Shown: positions 10,231 through 21,055 of the stretch, one piece after another
How the letters are laid out: each line of letters opens with the position of its first letter
How positions within the stretch are numbered: the stretch's first letter is position 1
NCBI RefSeq assembly: GCF_026151205.1
Contig: NC_087074.1
Span: 8,969,726-9,033,725 of the forward strand
Length of the DNA: 64,000 nucleotides
Origin: Bolinopsis microptera
Lineage: Eukaryota; Ctenophora; Tentaculata; Lobata; Bolinopsidae
Direction of reading: 5' to 3'
Notes under the pieces: model-generated
The model's input: the letters and a program-made list of their open reading frames with translations, nothing else
Told to the model about the DNA's origin: nothing
Databases searched by the model: none
Position numbers and translations under genes: made by a program

Positions 10231-12273
10231 ATGGGAGGTGATAAAGTACCTGTTCTTGATGAGAAGGCCAACTATACAGATTGGAAACGGAGAGTTCAGT
10301 GGTGGAAGAAGGTGACCACCGTCAAGCCTGAGGCAGGAGCAGCTGCATTAATCATGAATATGTCTGGAAAACCAGAAGCTGTTGCTATACAGCTGGACGT
10401 GGAAGAATTGTCCAAAGCAGGAGGAATAGATGTTCTCATTGCTGAGCTGGACAAGTTATATGAAAAAGACCAGACTCAGTCAGTCTTTACGTCCATTGAC
10501 AGCTTCATGAACTACAGAAGACCCAAGGAAGTGCCCATGGAAGAGTATGTGAGAGAATTTAGCCATCGTTACAAGAGCCTTGTGCAGAAGCGTGGTGCTA
10601 CTGTGGTATTTGAAGATGGAGTACTAGCGTACTTCTTATTACATCATGCTAATCTCTCGGACCATCAAAAGACGTTAATCAGGGCAACGGTCTCTAAGTT
10701 AAGCTACGAGAATATGGAATCCCAGCTTAAGAGAGCATACGGAGAAGATTATACTAATACATCTTCTTCTTCATCAAGCGCAAGCGGCGCAAGCGATGAA
10801 ACATATTCCATCGGAAAACCAAAGATTAAAGAAGAGCCTGTAAATACTTATTTTCAACAGTACGACATCAACAATTCAGAACATTTTGGTGAGGACCAGA
10901 GCAACCAGGAGGAAGACCCTCAGAAAGTTTTTTATCAACAAAGACACCACCAACACAGGGATTTTTATTCATCTAAGAGACCTTTCGGACAAAGACCCTT
11001 CGGACAAAGACCTGCGTTTCAAGGACAGAGTTCAGGAAACGTGTATCAACAAGCTCCATTTAGATCCAGACGAGGAGCACAAGCCCAACAATCAGGACCC
11101 TTACGTTGTCATATTTGTAAGGAAACAGACCATATGATGAGAGACTGTAAGTACAACACATTTGGAGAGAAGAAGCTTACATTCTTTGAGTCTGACTTTA
11201 AACTAAAAGATGAAAACAAGTGTATCACGTACCTTATGGGAGAAGCGACAAATAAAGCACTTTTAGATACAGGTGCTAGCTCCACAGTGTGTGGAAAGAA
11301 ATGGCTGACAGTCTTCGAGGAATCTCTCACATCAGCTGAACATGAAGAGGTCAAAGTGACTCCTTGTGAGAAGAATTTTTGTTTCGGGGATGGAGATGCA
11401 GTTACAGCCAGGATACAAAAAGCACTCCCAGTAACAATATGTGGTCAGAAAGTAACTTTAAACGTGTTTATTGTGGAAAATGATATTCCTCTGTTACTGT
11501 CTAGAGAGTCCATGAAAAAGATGAAGATGAAGATCGATACTGAAACTGACAAAGTTTATGCTTTCGGAGGAGAAGAGAATCTAGTGATCACTAAGTCAGG
11601 ACACATGATGATACCCATAGGACGATGTGAAAGGTCTATCAGCCAAACAGAGTCTGGAAGAACTAATCATGCAACAGAAATTAAGGTCCGTCCTGTTTTA
11701 GAGGAGAAGATTACATCGCCATGGTCACTAAGTGACGATGAAAGTGATCAAGAGGAGGAGTTAGAAACATTCAGTGGAGCTGACAATGAGAGTGTGCAAG
11801 ACAATGAGCCAGAAATTGAGCCAGATAGTGAGCTAGAGGACCATGGAGTTGTGAGCTCAGTTTCAGGTAATGTGGATCAAGACAGTGAGCCAGAAATTGA
11901 GACAGAAATTGAGCCAGATGACCATGGAACTGTAAGTTCAATTTCAGGGAGTGTGAATCTGTCAGATCTGTCAGTGAATCAGTCGGATTGGGAAAGTGTG
12001 TGTCAAACCAGAACAGGCGTGGGTGTAAAGAAGAATGACATTATCAGGTTCAGATCCTCGGAGAGTGATGATTGGAATAATGCCTTGGTGATAGGTAGAG
12101 CCGGGAAACCTACAGGGAAGAACAAAAATCTTTACAATGTACGACTGGACGAGTCAAACGGTGAACCCGTATCAGTTGAGTTGGATAACTCTGTACAAGT
12201 GCAGAGGTTAAAGATTGTTCAGGATGTCTCACGAAGAGAGGTGCAGTTTTCAGCAAGCTCGCTTAAGTCATAG
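10231..12273 (+). CDS. Gag-protease polyprotein of the LTR element
   Basis: 680 aa from ATG 10231. Residues 1-170 are a Copia-like Gag domain. About residues 180-285 are low-complexity and Gln/Arg-rich. A CCHC zinc knuckle (CHICKETDHMMRDC) lies near residue 293. A retropepsin-like aspartic protease follows, with active-site core LLDTGASSTVCG near 344 and the second conserved hydrophobic strand near 398-425. An acidic stretch (about 490-580) leads to a C-terminal segment (about 590-665; DIIRFR, then RAGKPTGKNKNLYNV) resembling the small beta-barrel that follows the integrase core in some metazoan Copia elements. There is no RT or integrase catalytic domain. The frame is intact, implying selection or very recent activity. 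Confidence 0.85.
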   Translation: MGGDKVPVLDEKANYTDWKRRVQWWKKVTTVKPEAGAAALIMNMSGKPEAVAIQLDVEELSKAGGIDVLIAELDKLYEKDQTQSVFTSIDSFMNYRRPKEVPMEEYVREFSHRYKSLVQKRGATVVFEDGVLAYFLLHHANLSDHQKTLIRATVSKLSYENMESQLKRAYGEDYTNTSSSSSSASGASDETYSIGKPKIKEEPVNTYFQQYDINNSEHFGEDQSNQEEDPQKVFYQQRHHQHRDFYSSKRPFGQRPFGQRPAFQGQSSGNVYQQAPFRSRRGAQAQQSGPLRCHICKETDHMMRDCKYNTFGEKKLTFFESDFKLKDENKCITYLMGEATNKALLDTGASSTVCGKKWLTVFEESLTSAEHEEVKVTPCEKNFCFGDGDAVTARIQKALPVTICGQKVTLNVFIVENDIPLLLSRESMKKMKMKIDTETDKVYAFGGEENLVITKSGHMMIPIGRCERSISQTESGRTNHATEIKVRPVLEEKITSPWSLSDDESDQEEELETFSGADNESVQDNEPEIEPDSELEDHGVVSSVSGNVDQDSEPEIETEIEPDDHGTVSSISGSVNLSDLSVNQSDWESVCQTRTGVGVKKNDIIRFRSSESDDWNNALVIGRAGKPTGKNKNLYNVRLDESNGEPVSVELDNSVQVQRLKIVQDVSRREVQFSASSLKS

Positions 12274-14118
12274 ATCAAGGATACTGTGAATATGTCAGAG
12301 AGAGTATAACTGTTTTGGACTTTATGTTGTAGAAAGAGATTGAATATTTTTGCTCGGATTATTTGTTGTTTGAAATGTCAATTTGGTTAAACAATAACTT
12401 TTTAACGTCATTTGTAATAACTTTTAACTTTAAATGTGTGTGTATATATTAGTATTGTTAGAATTACCAATTTGTAACGAGTCATTTTTACATTTTTCAC
12501 CTTTCAGAGACTTTTAACCATGCACGAAGTGTTTGTATTTAACAGATTTTAATTTTTTAAACATTTGTAACTCTTTACACGTATATTATTTTTGTGTTTT
12601 TATGTTCTAGAGAAGTTTCTCGAACAGAAGTGTTGGGAAGGATATTTTGACAATTTTTTGTCGTTAAGTTCATATTTTTTACTGAAGAATGTAGTAAGTT
12701 GGGAATGTTTGATGAAAAGTTAGTGAATCCCATTTTTAGGAACCAGTCTATCCTTTCTTTTCTTTTCTCTTAGTCTGGTAACTGAACTTTGGTTGTATTT
12801 GCTAAATTTTCAACAATTTTGGGAGAAAGATAGATTAGTTAGCGAATTTAGACGTGTGTACCAGCTTTAGCGCTCCTTTTCTTTGTGTTGTAGCGCACGG
12901 TCACATTTGTCAGTTGATTTGCTAAATTTTCTATTACATGGTGTAGAGATAATAAGGATTATTAGATACAATTTAAAGTACATTTTGTACGTGACATGTG
13001 TAATAAAATTACCGCTAACAGAATATTTCAGATTCCTACTTCTAAAAGTCTAACATTTCAGTTTCAAACTTACTTTTCAGAAAGACGATCCTTTTCTTCT
13101 CAAAGACATGAAAGTGTTTACCTGATATTACTTTATTAACTTGCATCTTCTGTAGGAAGTGTTGACAGGGGATGTTTGGTATTTTCTGTTGGGATGAGCT
13201 AGGAACAGATTGCTCAGCGTGAGTTTGTTTTATAAGAATGCTGTCGTTTCGATCAACATGCTATTACATGTTCTTCACTGATCCCGAGCCTTTAGGGACT
13301 CAGTTTGAACCTGTTTTTAAACGACAGAATTCATGTATTTTACGTTTTAGAACTGTTTAGTACAGTGGTGTGTGTCAATGATTTGTTAGTGACTCATTAT
13401 TGACTCTCTAGAGGTTGTGTTTAAAGCTTGAATAGCTCCTAATATTTAGTTTTAGTACGCAGTGTTTCTGTCATTACGATAACTCGATACAGAAATCTCT
13501 AAAGATCACACTTGTTTACAGTGTTGGACGGGTATTTTTTTGTGCACCTGTCAGTCTTGGAACGATGTTTCAATTCCGTTCATAGAAAAGAGATTTTCGT
13601 ATTAAGAACTTTGATAGTTATTAGCTAATAGTTAGACTGTATTAATTCTATCGGACGTTTTGTACAAGTATTATATCTCTCAGATCTCACGCTCAGCGTG
13701 GAAGGCAGTCATTTTAGCCACTAGCCTGTTTTACAGCGGATGTTTTTCCCGCGTTAACAGAGATTTAATCCACTTGTACCACGTGACTCGCCGAATATGG
13801 AATAATCGTTAACTGCTTTTTTAGTTATTTGCTTTTATGACAGTGGACATGACACGTATTAGATTTGCCTTTGTTTGAGCCGCGCATTTGTAGCTCAAAC
13901 TCATAGAAAGTATCTTTTTCGTTTAGCGCGCACGACACGTTTTTGTGTTGCGTGTGGGGATTAGAATATTCTTAACTCTACGGTTTTTGCTAGAGTTTAT
14001 TTCCTAATTTTAACTCGGATAGTCGGATAGTATTTTTTAACAAAGAAAGTATAGGGAGTTATGACTTTAAGATTGTAAAAGTCATGAGTTAAATTATTAG
14101 TAAGTACTTTTTCTTTTT
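12274..14118 (+). other. Non-coding internal region of the LTR element
   Basis: About 1.85 kb of AT-rich sequence with no long frame on either strand and no RT or integrase motif in any frame I could read. It occupies the place of pol. It may carry packaging or RNA-processing signals; nothing specific is visible. Confidence 0.7.
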
Positions 14119-14132
14119 TAAAGTAGGGGGAA
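14119..14132 (+). other. Polypurine tract candidate
   Basis: TAAAGTAGGGGGAA directly abuts the 3' LTR, as expected for the plus-strand primer. Confidence 0.7.
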
Positions 14133-14965
14133 TGTTAGAATCTTAATTCTATTTGTAGCTTGTTTTTGTACTTCATATTACTAACCCTGTATCTCACTTT
14201 AGCAAAGGTTTAGTTCCAGTGATTGTATATACAGTGTTGGGGTAAAGGGACTCCAGAAGGCAGACAAGGCTCGACTCCAGACTCTAGTTGAAGTAACAGA
14301 AGAGAGAGGAGTGTCCAGTGTTTAGTTGACTCCAGACTCTAGCGTAGCAGAAGGGAGAGGAGTGACGTTGTCGACTCCAGACTCTAGCGTAGCAGAAGGG
14401 AGAGGAGTGACGTTGTTTTAGTGATCCCACAGATTCCAGTCGACAGATACTATCTGTGTTCTGTGACGTGGAAAGAGTGGTAAGTTGTTTATAGTTATAG
14501 TTTAGTAGTTTAGTCTAGGAGTTCCTGCTTCCTCTTTCACTTTCATTTATAGTTTCACGTGGATTACCTTTCACTTTACTCACGGTAGTTTTCCCCCAGG
14601 GTTTTGTTTTATAGTTATCAGTTCCAGTTTTACTTGAAGTCCTCATCATTCAGAAGTCCCTCATATAGTAAGAAGAACATCATCATCAGGAGTAGTAGTT
14701 TTAATTTAATAGTAGTTTAATCTAATAGTAAAAAAGACATTGTTTAGTTTAGTATTGAAATGTGTTTTAACTATTAGTCAGAGCAGAGTAGTGTGAGTTA
14801 CTGAGTCACACCATATCAATCATTCACTATTTAAGAGAGTACATTGTAGAGTAACAAGGTTACTTTTGACACAAGATTTGTATAACCTCTTTATTCATCT
14901 AATTTGTATTTATAATAATTGAGTATTATTTGTTATTTAATTAACCCAAGAACAGGGTTCCAACA
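14133..14965 (+). repeat. 3' LTR
   Basis: Same 833-bp length as the 5' LTR. The differences seen are A to T in the GTAAGTAG stretch and C to T in TTCCCGCTTCC. Followed by target duplicate CGTTC. Confidence 0.95.
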
Positions 14966-14970
14966 CGTTC

Positions 14971-15845
14971 CGCTAGAATTTTGCATCATATGTAATGGTA
15001 CGTGAAACTCTTTCTTTGTGATGAAAGGTACCCTTACCAAAAGAAAGGTCATTCAAACAATATATATATACATTCAATTAAATCCAGTGATGCAATCCAA
15101 CCAAACCTTGGCCTTACTGCCTGGTGATATTACTATAGGTGATTGCGTCTTCACAGCTTGTTGAGCTTCGCGCACGCTCGTAAGTTCGTTGCATTTGCAC
15201 GCTTCAAACATTCCAAGAATGCAATTGCACCACGCACCACGAAATATATTCAGCCAATCAGAGAACAAGAATCCGCGAAGTTAAAGCTGCGCACTTTTAT
15301 TCGGCCCAAAATCATACTTTTCGCGATAAATCAAAATCTATTATGTCTGAAAACTGGCCACGGGCCTAAATATTACATAGGGGTACATATCAATCAATTA
15401 CAATTCATTAACATTACCAATATTAAAAACTATCGAAAATATTCAAGAAAGTATTCTCTAGCCAAAGGGCTCAATATTTAAATCTAAATCTATTATGTCC
15501 CACATTTTGCTCCTGGTGAGCTAACTTTAGTTTTACGAAGCGATAATTTTGTTGAAAACAGAACTTTCGATTTCTTTTACTTCCAAATTTAGGCCCTTAT
15601 CAGTAAGGTTTCTTGGGTTTGGTTGAGCACAATGCTAAGTATGCTCGTTAGAAAAACTATGAACAATGAACATGCTAGCTTTCTTTATTTGTGTAAGTCG
15701 CGTCGGCAGACATTTTGGGTTGTACTGGACGTAACAAGTTTATTAGCGGATGTCTACTTATATTTATTATGATATCATTATTCATTGTAATGGCAATAAA
15801 GTTTAAATTTTGTATTACTTAAATTTTGTTTTACTTAATGCACGT
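14971..15845. other. Spacer between LTR element and LINE
   Basis: No supported gene. Moderately AT-rich, with a short (TA)n at about 15060. It may include the decayed 5' part of the LINE that follows. Confidence 0.35.
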
Positions 15846-16288
15846 ACATTGTACGTAGATAGTTCATCTGAGTCAGCTGAGGTACTTGCTAGTGCCTTTA
15901 GTTCTGTGTTTGTGCGTGAACCACCTGGCCCTCTTCCCCAAAATGAGAGTTATAACAAAGAGGTGATTGATGATATGGAAATTAGCAGTTCTGATATCAA
16001 GAAGCAGCTTTTAAAGCTTAATGTTTTTAAGAGTTCTGGTCCGGATGGCGTTCATCCAAAGTTGTTGAAATCCTTAGCATACGATGAAATGTTTGTTGAA
16101 GCTGTTACTAAATTATTTGTTAAATGTTCAGAAACAGGAGTCCTGCCTGACATTTGGAAGACAGCATCAGTTGTAGCATTATTCAAAAAGGGTGTTAAAT
16201 CTGATCCCTTAAATTATAGACCTGTCTCATTGACTTGTATTTTGTGCAAAGTGTATGAAAAGTTGGTGAGGGCACATTTATTAACATA
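15846..16288 (+). pseudogene. CR1-like LINE reverse transcriptase, N-terminal piece
   Basis: Open frame with the RT entry motifs (SSGPDGVHPK; LNYRPVSLT). It runs into the target site TAACATA, where another LINE is inserted. Removing that insertion puts the frame in phase with the piece beginning at 18326, so the RT was intact here at the time of insertion. Confidence 0.85.
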
Positions 16289-18318
16289 GGATACAAGGAT
16301 ACAAGGATACAAGGATACAAAAGTGATAATTATTTTATTGAATTCACAATAGTTATAATTCTGAAATAATTTAAGGTTACACAATTCTAGTTATTTACAA
16401 ATGTGTAGGGATAAAATAGAAATGTTTTATAATACTATTTTTGAGGTCCTATAGCATTATGCATTGGCCAGTATTTGAGTGGAAATCTGGGCTCTTATAG
16501 TAGGCTGTAAAATGTTCGTTCACAGAGAGAATTGAATGGATTGCTCTTGCTGTGGCATTAAATTTTGTAGGGTCTAGTGTTTTATCGGATAGCAAACCGG
16601 CTAGGTCAGTAATATTTTTGGGATGGAAGTTAAATTTTTCTCTAACTGAGGAGTAGAGTAAACAGTCAGTTAGAACATGAATTTCGTCCTCAATAGGCTT
16701 AAGCCCCTTGCTGAGAAAGCAAAAAGTGCACCATCGATGTTCTCTTGGTACTAGGGGGGTTTCGTAACGGCCCCTCTCAATGTAAAGATTGTGGCAGCTA
16801 ATACGAAACCTTGTTAAGCTTTTCCGAGCATCGGGGATCTTAACCACTCCTAAGTATGTTTCTGGTTCAAAATCATGTTTAATTTGATTGTAGAATTCTA
16901 ATTTAGGTGAGGATGCCTTGGCAGATTTCCAGGTATCCACAAATTCTTCCCTCATGTTGTGACTGATTTGGGTAGAGAGCTTGGATTTTGAAGAGGATGA
17001 GTGGGGGAAGTTATATTTGGTGAGAAGATTAGAGATGTTGGTGTACCAAGGAAGGCCCAGCATAATCTGCTCGTGAAATGCAGCGGAGAGAAGTTCATTT
17101 TCAGTGCTTTCAAGACGACTATAGAAATCTATTGCAAGTTTGCAGGCTTCAAAGAAGAGGGGGTGGCGCCCACTTTCGCCCCAGCAGCCTATATTTGATG
17201 CTTTTGAATGGACAGACAAGGACCACTTGATAAACTTAAGGTGGAATCTTTCATAGTGGTCTTGTGAGATGTACCTGAGAGTATGCTGGGGGTTGGCTTT
17301 GCTATCTGTTTTGGAGAGGTATCTCATGGTTTTTGAGTGAGGACATAAGATTTGGCAGCCATAGAGCAGTATCGGTTTTATTAGAGAGTCAAATAGAATG
17401 TTTAGGGAATGGTGAGAGAGGGCATCTTTGACGATATTGCCTTTGAGGCCATAGAGAGCACGGAGAGCCTTGGCCCTCAGTTCAGTATTTGCTGCTGTAA
17501 AAGATCCATTTCTGTGGAATATAATGCCAAGATAGCAGTATTTTTCGGTGTGTTGGATGGGCTGGCCTCCCAAAATGAATGTTTCATAGGATTGTTTTCT
17601 TTTAGGAGGGCAGAATATGAGAATCTTGGTTTTTTTAATGTTTACTTCAAGGCCCATAGAGTTACAGAAGTCGAATAGGATGTTTATATTGTCTTGCAAG
17701 GCCTTGGGACTTAGGGCAAGTAGGACAAGATCGTCAGCCCAGAGCAGATGTGATATTAGGACGTCAGCTAGAATAGGATAATCACCAACAGATTTCAGGA
17801 GAGATGACAAGTCGTTGATATAGATTTTAAAAAGGTCCGGTGATAGGGGGTGTCCCTGCTCTGTTCCTTTTCCAATGTCAATATTAGGGGACAAGAGTTT
17901 GGAGATTTTTATATGAGCTATTGAGTTTCTATACATATCACTTAGGCAATTGAAGAAGTTTCCAGTTATTCCAAGGCATGTGATTTTGTGCAGAAGGAGG
18001 TCCCTACATACAGTGTCAAAGGCCTTTCTTAGATCAACAAAGCATGCATAGAGGCGAGCTTTCTTAACCTTGGTATATTTGTCAATGACTGTCTTAAGGG
18101 TAAAAACGTGGTCATTTGTTTGAGCACCCTTAGAGAACCCTAGTTGTTCTTTTGGGTCAGGGCAGTAGAGCTTTTTGAAGTGCAGGAGACGCTCAAGTAA
18201 GATGCTAGAAAATAGTTTACCCATACAGCTACCAACAGCTATTGCTCTGTAGTTGTCCGGGCTGAGAGGGTTGCCAGACTTGTAAATAGGAGTAATGATG
18301 CTGGTGTGCCATGGATAG
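16289..18318 (-). mobile_element. LINE-A, 5'-truncated, inserted in the CR1-like LINE
   Basis: A minus-strand non-LTR element with a 3' tail made of GGATACAA-type repeats (reads TTGTATCC on its own strand) at 16289-16320. It is flanked by a 7-bp duplication TAACATA (16282-16288 and 18319-18325). Its 5' end is truncated within the RT; the last element bases share the microhomology TAAC with the target. It is nearly identical to LINE-B (23203-26680). Confidence 0.9.
16449..18318 (-). pseudogene. LINE-A reverse transcriptase and C-terminal zinc motif, 5'-truncated
   Basis: Continuous frame of about 620 codons ending at 16449. Visible parts: RT finger and palm motifs (QLGFSKGAQTNDHVF, CFVDLRKAFDTV, GTEQGHPLSPDLFKIYINDL), the catalytic WADD box (LLWADDLVLLALS), GLEVNIKKTK, and a C-terminal C-x2-C...H...C motif (CTFC, then EIHVLTDC). 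The frame is undamaged; only the 5' end, with endonuclease and RT start, is missing. The clade is not assigned with confidence. Confidence 0.88.
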
Positions 18319-18325
18319 TAACATA

Positions 18326-19017
18326 TTTAGAAGAACAAATTTCAAAGCATCAGCATGGATTTGTGAAGGATAAATCTTGTCTATCTAATCTCTTAGAGAC
18401 ATTTGATAATATTCTTGATATTTTAGACGAAGGTGCTCCTGTTGATCTTTTATATTTTGATTTTAGTAAGGCTTTCGATACAGTCCCCCACTTTAGACTT
18501 CTATCTAAATTGGAGGGGTTTGGGGTCAAGGGAAAACGTTTTAGATGTTATAAAAGACTTTCTGACAGACAGAACCATGAGGGTTTGTGTAGAAAGTCAA
18601 TGGTCTGAGGTGAAACATGTATTATCTGGTGTTCCCCAGGGGTCAGTATTAGGTCCTTTGTTATGTATTCTTTATATAAACGATTTACCTGACAATGTTA
18701 AAAATAAGATTAAATTATTTGCAGATGATCTCAAGTTAGTTTGTAATGCAGCTAACCATAAAAGTGTATCTGATGATATTTTAGAACTCGATATTTGGGA
18801 GAGTATTTGGCACTTAAACTTCAATCCTGCCAAGTGTAAAGTAGTCCATATTAATCTGAATAATAATCCTAACTCGAATTATATTGTAAATGGAGTAGAA
18901 CTAGAAGTATCTGCACAGGAAAAAGATTTGGGGGTTATTACCCATAGCTCCTTGCTTTGGAATGAACAGATAAAAGCATGTATTTCTAAAGCAAAAGCAG
19001 GGGTCCGAAAAAGCCGT
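18326..19017 (+). pseudogene. CR1-like LINE reverse transcriptase, middle piece with frameshift
   Basis: Continues the RT after LINE-A. The first frame ends soon after the FSKAFDTV box. Near 18530 homology moves to another frame carrying GVPQGSVLGPLL, the catalytic FADD box and the thumb. It stops near 19017, where unrelated sequence begins. Confidence 0.85.
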
Positions 19018-19568
19018 ACAGGCACTTGGGTCCTTATCCTTGTCACTAGTCCCAATTGGATTCACTTTACACAAAACATGAACGTTTACAATTTAGACAT
19101 ACACATTGGCACGATATTTATTAGAAAGCAAACAGTATAAAATAATACGTGCGTGCGCGGCTTGAGCCGCGCCGCATAACAATTTATGCGTTTAGGGGCT
19201 GGAGTACGCGTGTTTACAGATTAATGAATTGTTGCATTGTGAATATTTAAAGTTGACGATATATTATGATTTAATAGTAAATTTTTCAAAGCTGGCTTTG
19301 GACTTAGGTAAATTATAACTTATTTGTTTTAAAGAAAAACCACGGATAGTTTTAAATTTACATAGTCGTATAACTATAATCAAGTTAATCCTGTTTTCAA
19401 GAATGCGCGGCTTTGGCGGCCAGTTATTGAATTGTACATAAAATTGAATTTTAAATAGAAATGTGAATGTATTAAAATTTAAAACTTTCAAAACGGAGGC
19501 TTATAAATATTATTATATTATGATTGTAAAATAAAGGATAAAATTTTAAATTTGTTTCACTAAAAAAA
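19018..19568 (+). mobile_element. Short non-coding insertion with doubled AATTTGTTTCACTA tail
   Basis: About 550 bp of AT-rich sequence splits the CR1-like LINE. It ends AAATTTGTTTCACTA, an A run, and the same 15-mer again. The same doubled tail ends insertions at 22781-22833 and, in diverged form, 24214-24460. This suggests a SINE or a LINE 3' UTR with a tandem 3' tail. The left border is approximate. Confidence 0.55.
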
Positions 19569-19582
19569 AAATTTGTTTCACT

Positions 19583-20001
19583 ATGATCTGCTGGATTGTA
19601 AGGAACTTAGTTATTAGAGAAAAGGTTGTAATGATAGCTATTTATAAAGCTTTGATAAGACCTCATCTTGAGTATTGTGTCCAATTGTGGAATCCAGTTG
19701 CGGCTCATGGAAGTTGGGGGACTGTTTTGGAGCTGGAGAGCGTCCAGAGGCGGTTTACCCGTCTTATTGATGAGGTGGGTACTCTTCCATACAGCCGTAG
19801 ACTGGATATCCTCAATTTGACAACGCTGGCAGAGCGGCGAATACGTGGGGACCTTATTGAAGCTTTGTTTCGAACGAAGTTTTAGGGAAAATTGAAGGAC
19901 CCAGTTATTTAAGCAATAAGGAGACACATAATGAATATCTTTGGTTTCATCCTTTTGTGGCAAAGAAACGTTTTATAAATCTTTATTCCACTGGGAAGTT
20001 T
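19583..20001 (+). pseudogene. CR1-like LINE, C-terminal piece
   Basis: Carries the post-RT block RPHLEYCVQLWNP, RLDILNLTTLAERRIRGDL and, after a shift near 19883, the ending WFHPFVAKKRFINLYSTGKF. This is the normal C-terminus of this LINE group. Confidence 0.85.
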
Positions 20002-20193
20002 TAATTAATTATTTATATATAATGCATTAGATTTTATTAATTAATAAAATTGAATTTAATAAATTATTAATGTTGATGGAAGAATATGACTATTTGAATT
20101 ATTTTTCTATTTAGTGCAATGATATTTTTTTAGACACTTGTGATGATGTAATGTCATAATCTTTACTTATTTACTTACTTACTTACTTACTAC

Positions 20194-20582
20194 TATACAG
20201 GTAAGGGAAATTTTCCACTGATACCAATACGTAAAATGCACAAAAGTCTAAAATATGCACGGCGTGCTTTTATTTTCAATTTAGTATTTCATAATTTGTC
20301 ACTGCACACTTTGCTATGCAAAAATTTAAAATACAAAAGAAATATTGGATTAATTAAGAATCAGGGTTTCTATCAACTTTGTTGACAAAATATTTGCAAT
20401 TGCGATTCAATTTGACAATTTTAGTCAAATAAATGTAATAAAAGGTTACATCCACAAATTTAAAACAATTTAAAAAACAAATTTAACGAGCGATAATTGT
20501 GAAATATCTAAATATACATTATACCGCGTTGAAAGGTCAAATTTGGCGCGCGTTTTAGTTGTTTGTAAGTTATGTATTTCCG
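20194..20582. other. AT-rich spacer
   Basis: No gene or repeat structure recognised between the LINE tail and the hairpin MITE. Confidence 0.35.
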
Positions 20583-20705
20583 TTGTCATACGTTGTATGA
20601 TCCGCCGCGCACGAGTAAGTGCGCGGCTCTCCCTGTATCATAGAAACTCTACAGGGGTTCGGCCTACTATAATGAAACGACGATGAGGGTCACGACGTGA
20701 CACGA
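20583..20705 (+). mobile_element. Double-hairpin MITE, copy 1
   Basis: 123 bp starting TTGTCATACGTTGTATGA, then a CGCGCAC/GTGCGCG hairpin, ending GACGTGACACGA. Flanks TATTTCCG (20575-20582) and TATTTCCC (20706-20713) form a 7/8 target duplication. Same family as 56913-57028 and 59802-59907. Confidence 0.8.
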
Positions 20706-20805
20706 TATTTCCCCGCCAACGTTAAATATTCAACAATTAGCAATTGCACTATTTAAAAAATCATCAAAACATTATCCTGTTTTTGAAACCGAATCAAACT
20801 TTTAA

Positions 20806-21055
20806 TTGTATCATGTCGTGACCCCCAAAGTTGTAGCGCGATGCGCGTTACTGTGCCGCGCCGCGCACTCAATGAGGCTTCTCACATCTCTCCTGGCTAG
20901 ATCGGCGAGATGCGCTACTGTGCCGCGCCGAGCTGCCATGAATTGACATCGTCAATTAACTGTTAACCCTCACAGTCGTTACACTATATAATAGAGTTTC
21001 TACAATACAGGGGAGCCGCGCACTTGCGCGCGGCAGGTCATACAACGTATGACGA
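20806..21055 (-). mobile_element. Double-hairpin MITE, copy 2 (inverted, carrying a GC-rich insertion)
   Basis: Opposite orientation: starts TTGTATCATGTCGTGACCCC and ends CATACAACGTATGACGA. Flanks ACTTTTAA and ACTTTTCA match 7/8. About 150 bp (about 20832-20980) in the middle is foreign and GC-rich; it matches, inverted, the sequence at 57434-57545. Confidence 0.75.

Larger units (their letters stand above)
9301..14965 (+). mobile_element. Complete LTR retrotransposon lacking reverse transcriptase and integrase
   Basis: A 5,665-bp element bounded by 833-bp LTRs that begin TGTTAG and end CAACA. It is flanked by the 5-bp target duplication CGTTC (9296-9300 and 14966-14970). It has a primer-binding candidate after the first LTR, one long Gag-protease ORF, about 1.86 kb of non-coding internal sequence, and a purine tract before the second LTR. 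By eye the LTRs differ at only two positions, so insertion is recent. No RT, RNase H or integrase core frame exists, so copying would need proteins from a related autonomous element. Confidence 0.95.
15846..20193 (+). mobile_element. CR1-like LINE, 5'-truncated, broken by two insertions
   Basis: The reverse transcriptase of one LINE is read in pieces at 15846-16288, 18326-19017 and 19583-20001. The pieces follow the CR1 order: KSSGPDGVHPKLLK, NYRPVSL, FDFSKAFDTVPH, GVPQGSVLGP, FADD, then the C-terminal RPHLEYCVQLWNP and LEYVQRR-type block. A minus-strand LINE (16289-18318) and a smaller insertion (about 19018-19568) interrupt it. A 3' tail of (ACTT)n at about 20165-20193 probably marks its end. 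Dead element. Confidence 0.85.

Noticed and set aside
10886-11137. ORFs overlapping Gag on both strands
   Set aside because: Shadows of the 680-codon Gag-protease frame.
12274-14118. Degraded pol gene of the LTR element
   Set aside because: No RT, RNase H or integrase motif in any frame I could read, while the LTRs and Gag are nearly unmutated; simple decay would not remove pol alone.
20583-21055. One single large inverted-repeat element
   Set aside because: Each half has its own 8-bp flanking duplication, so two separate insertions fit better.
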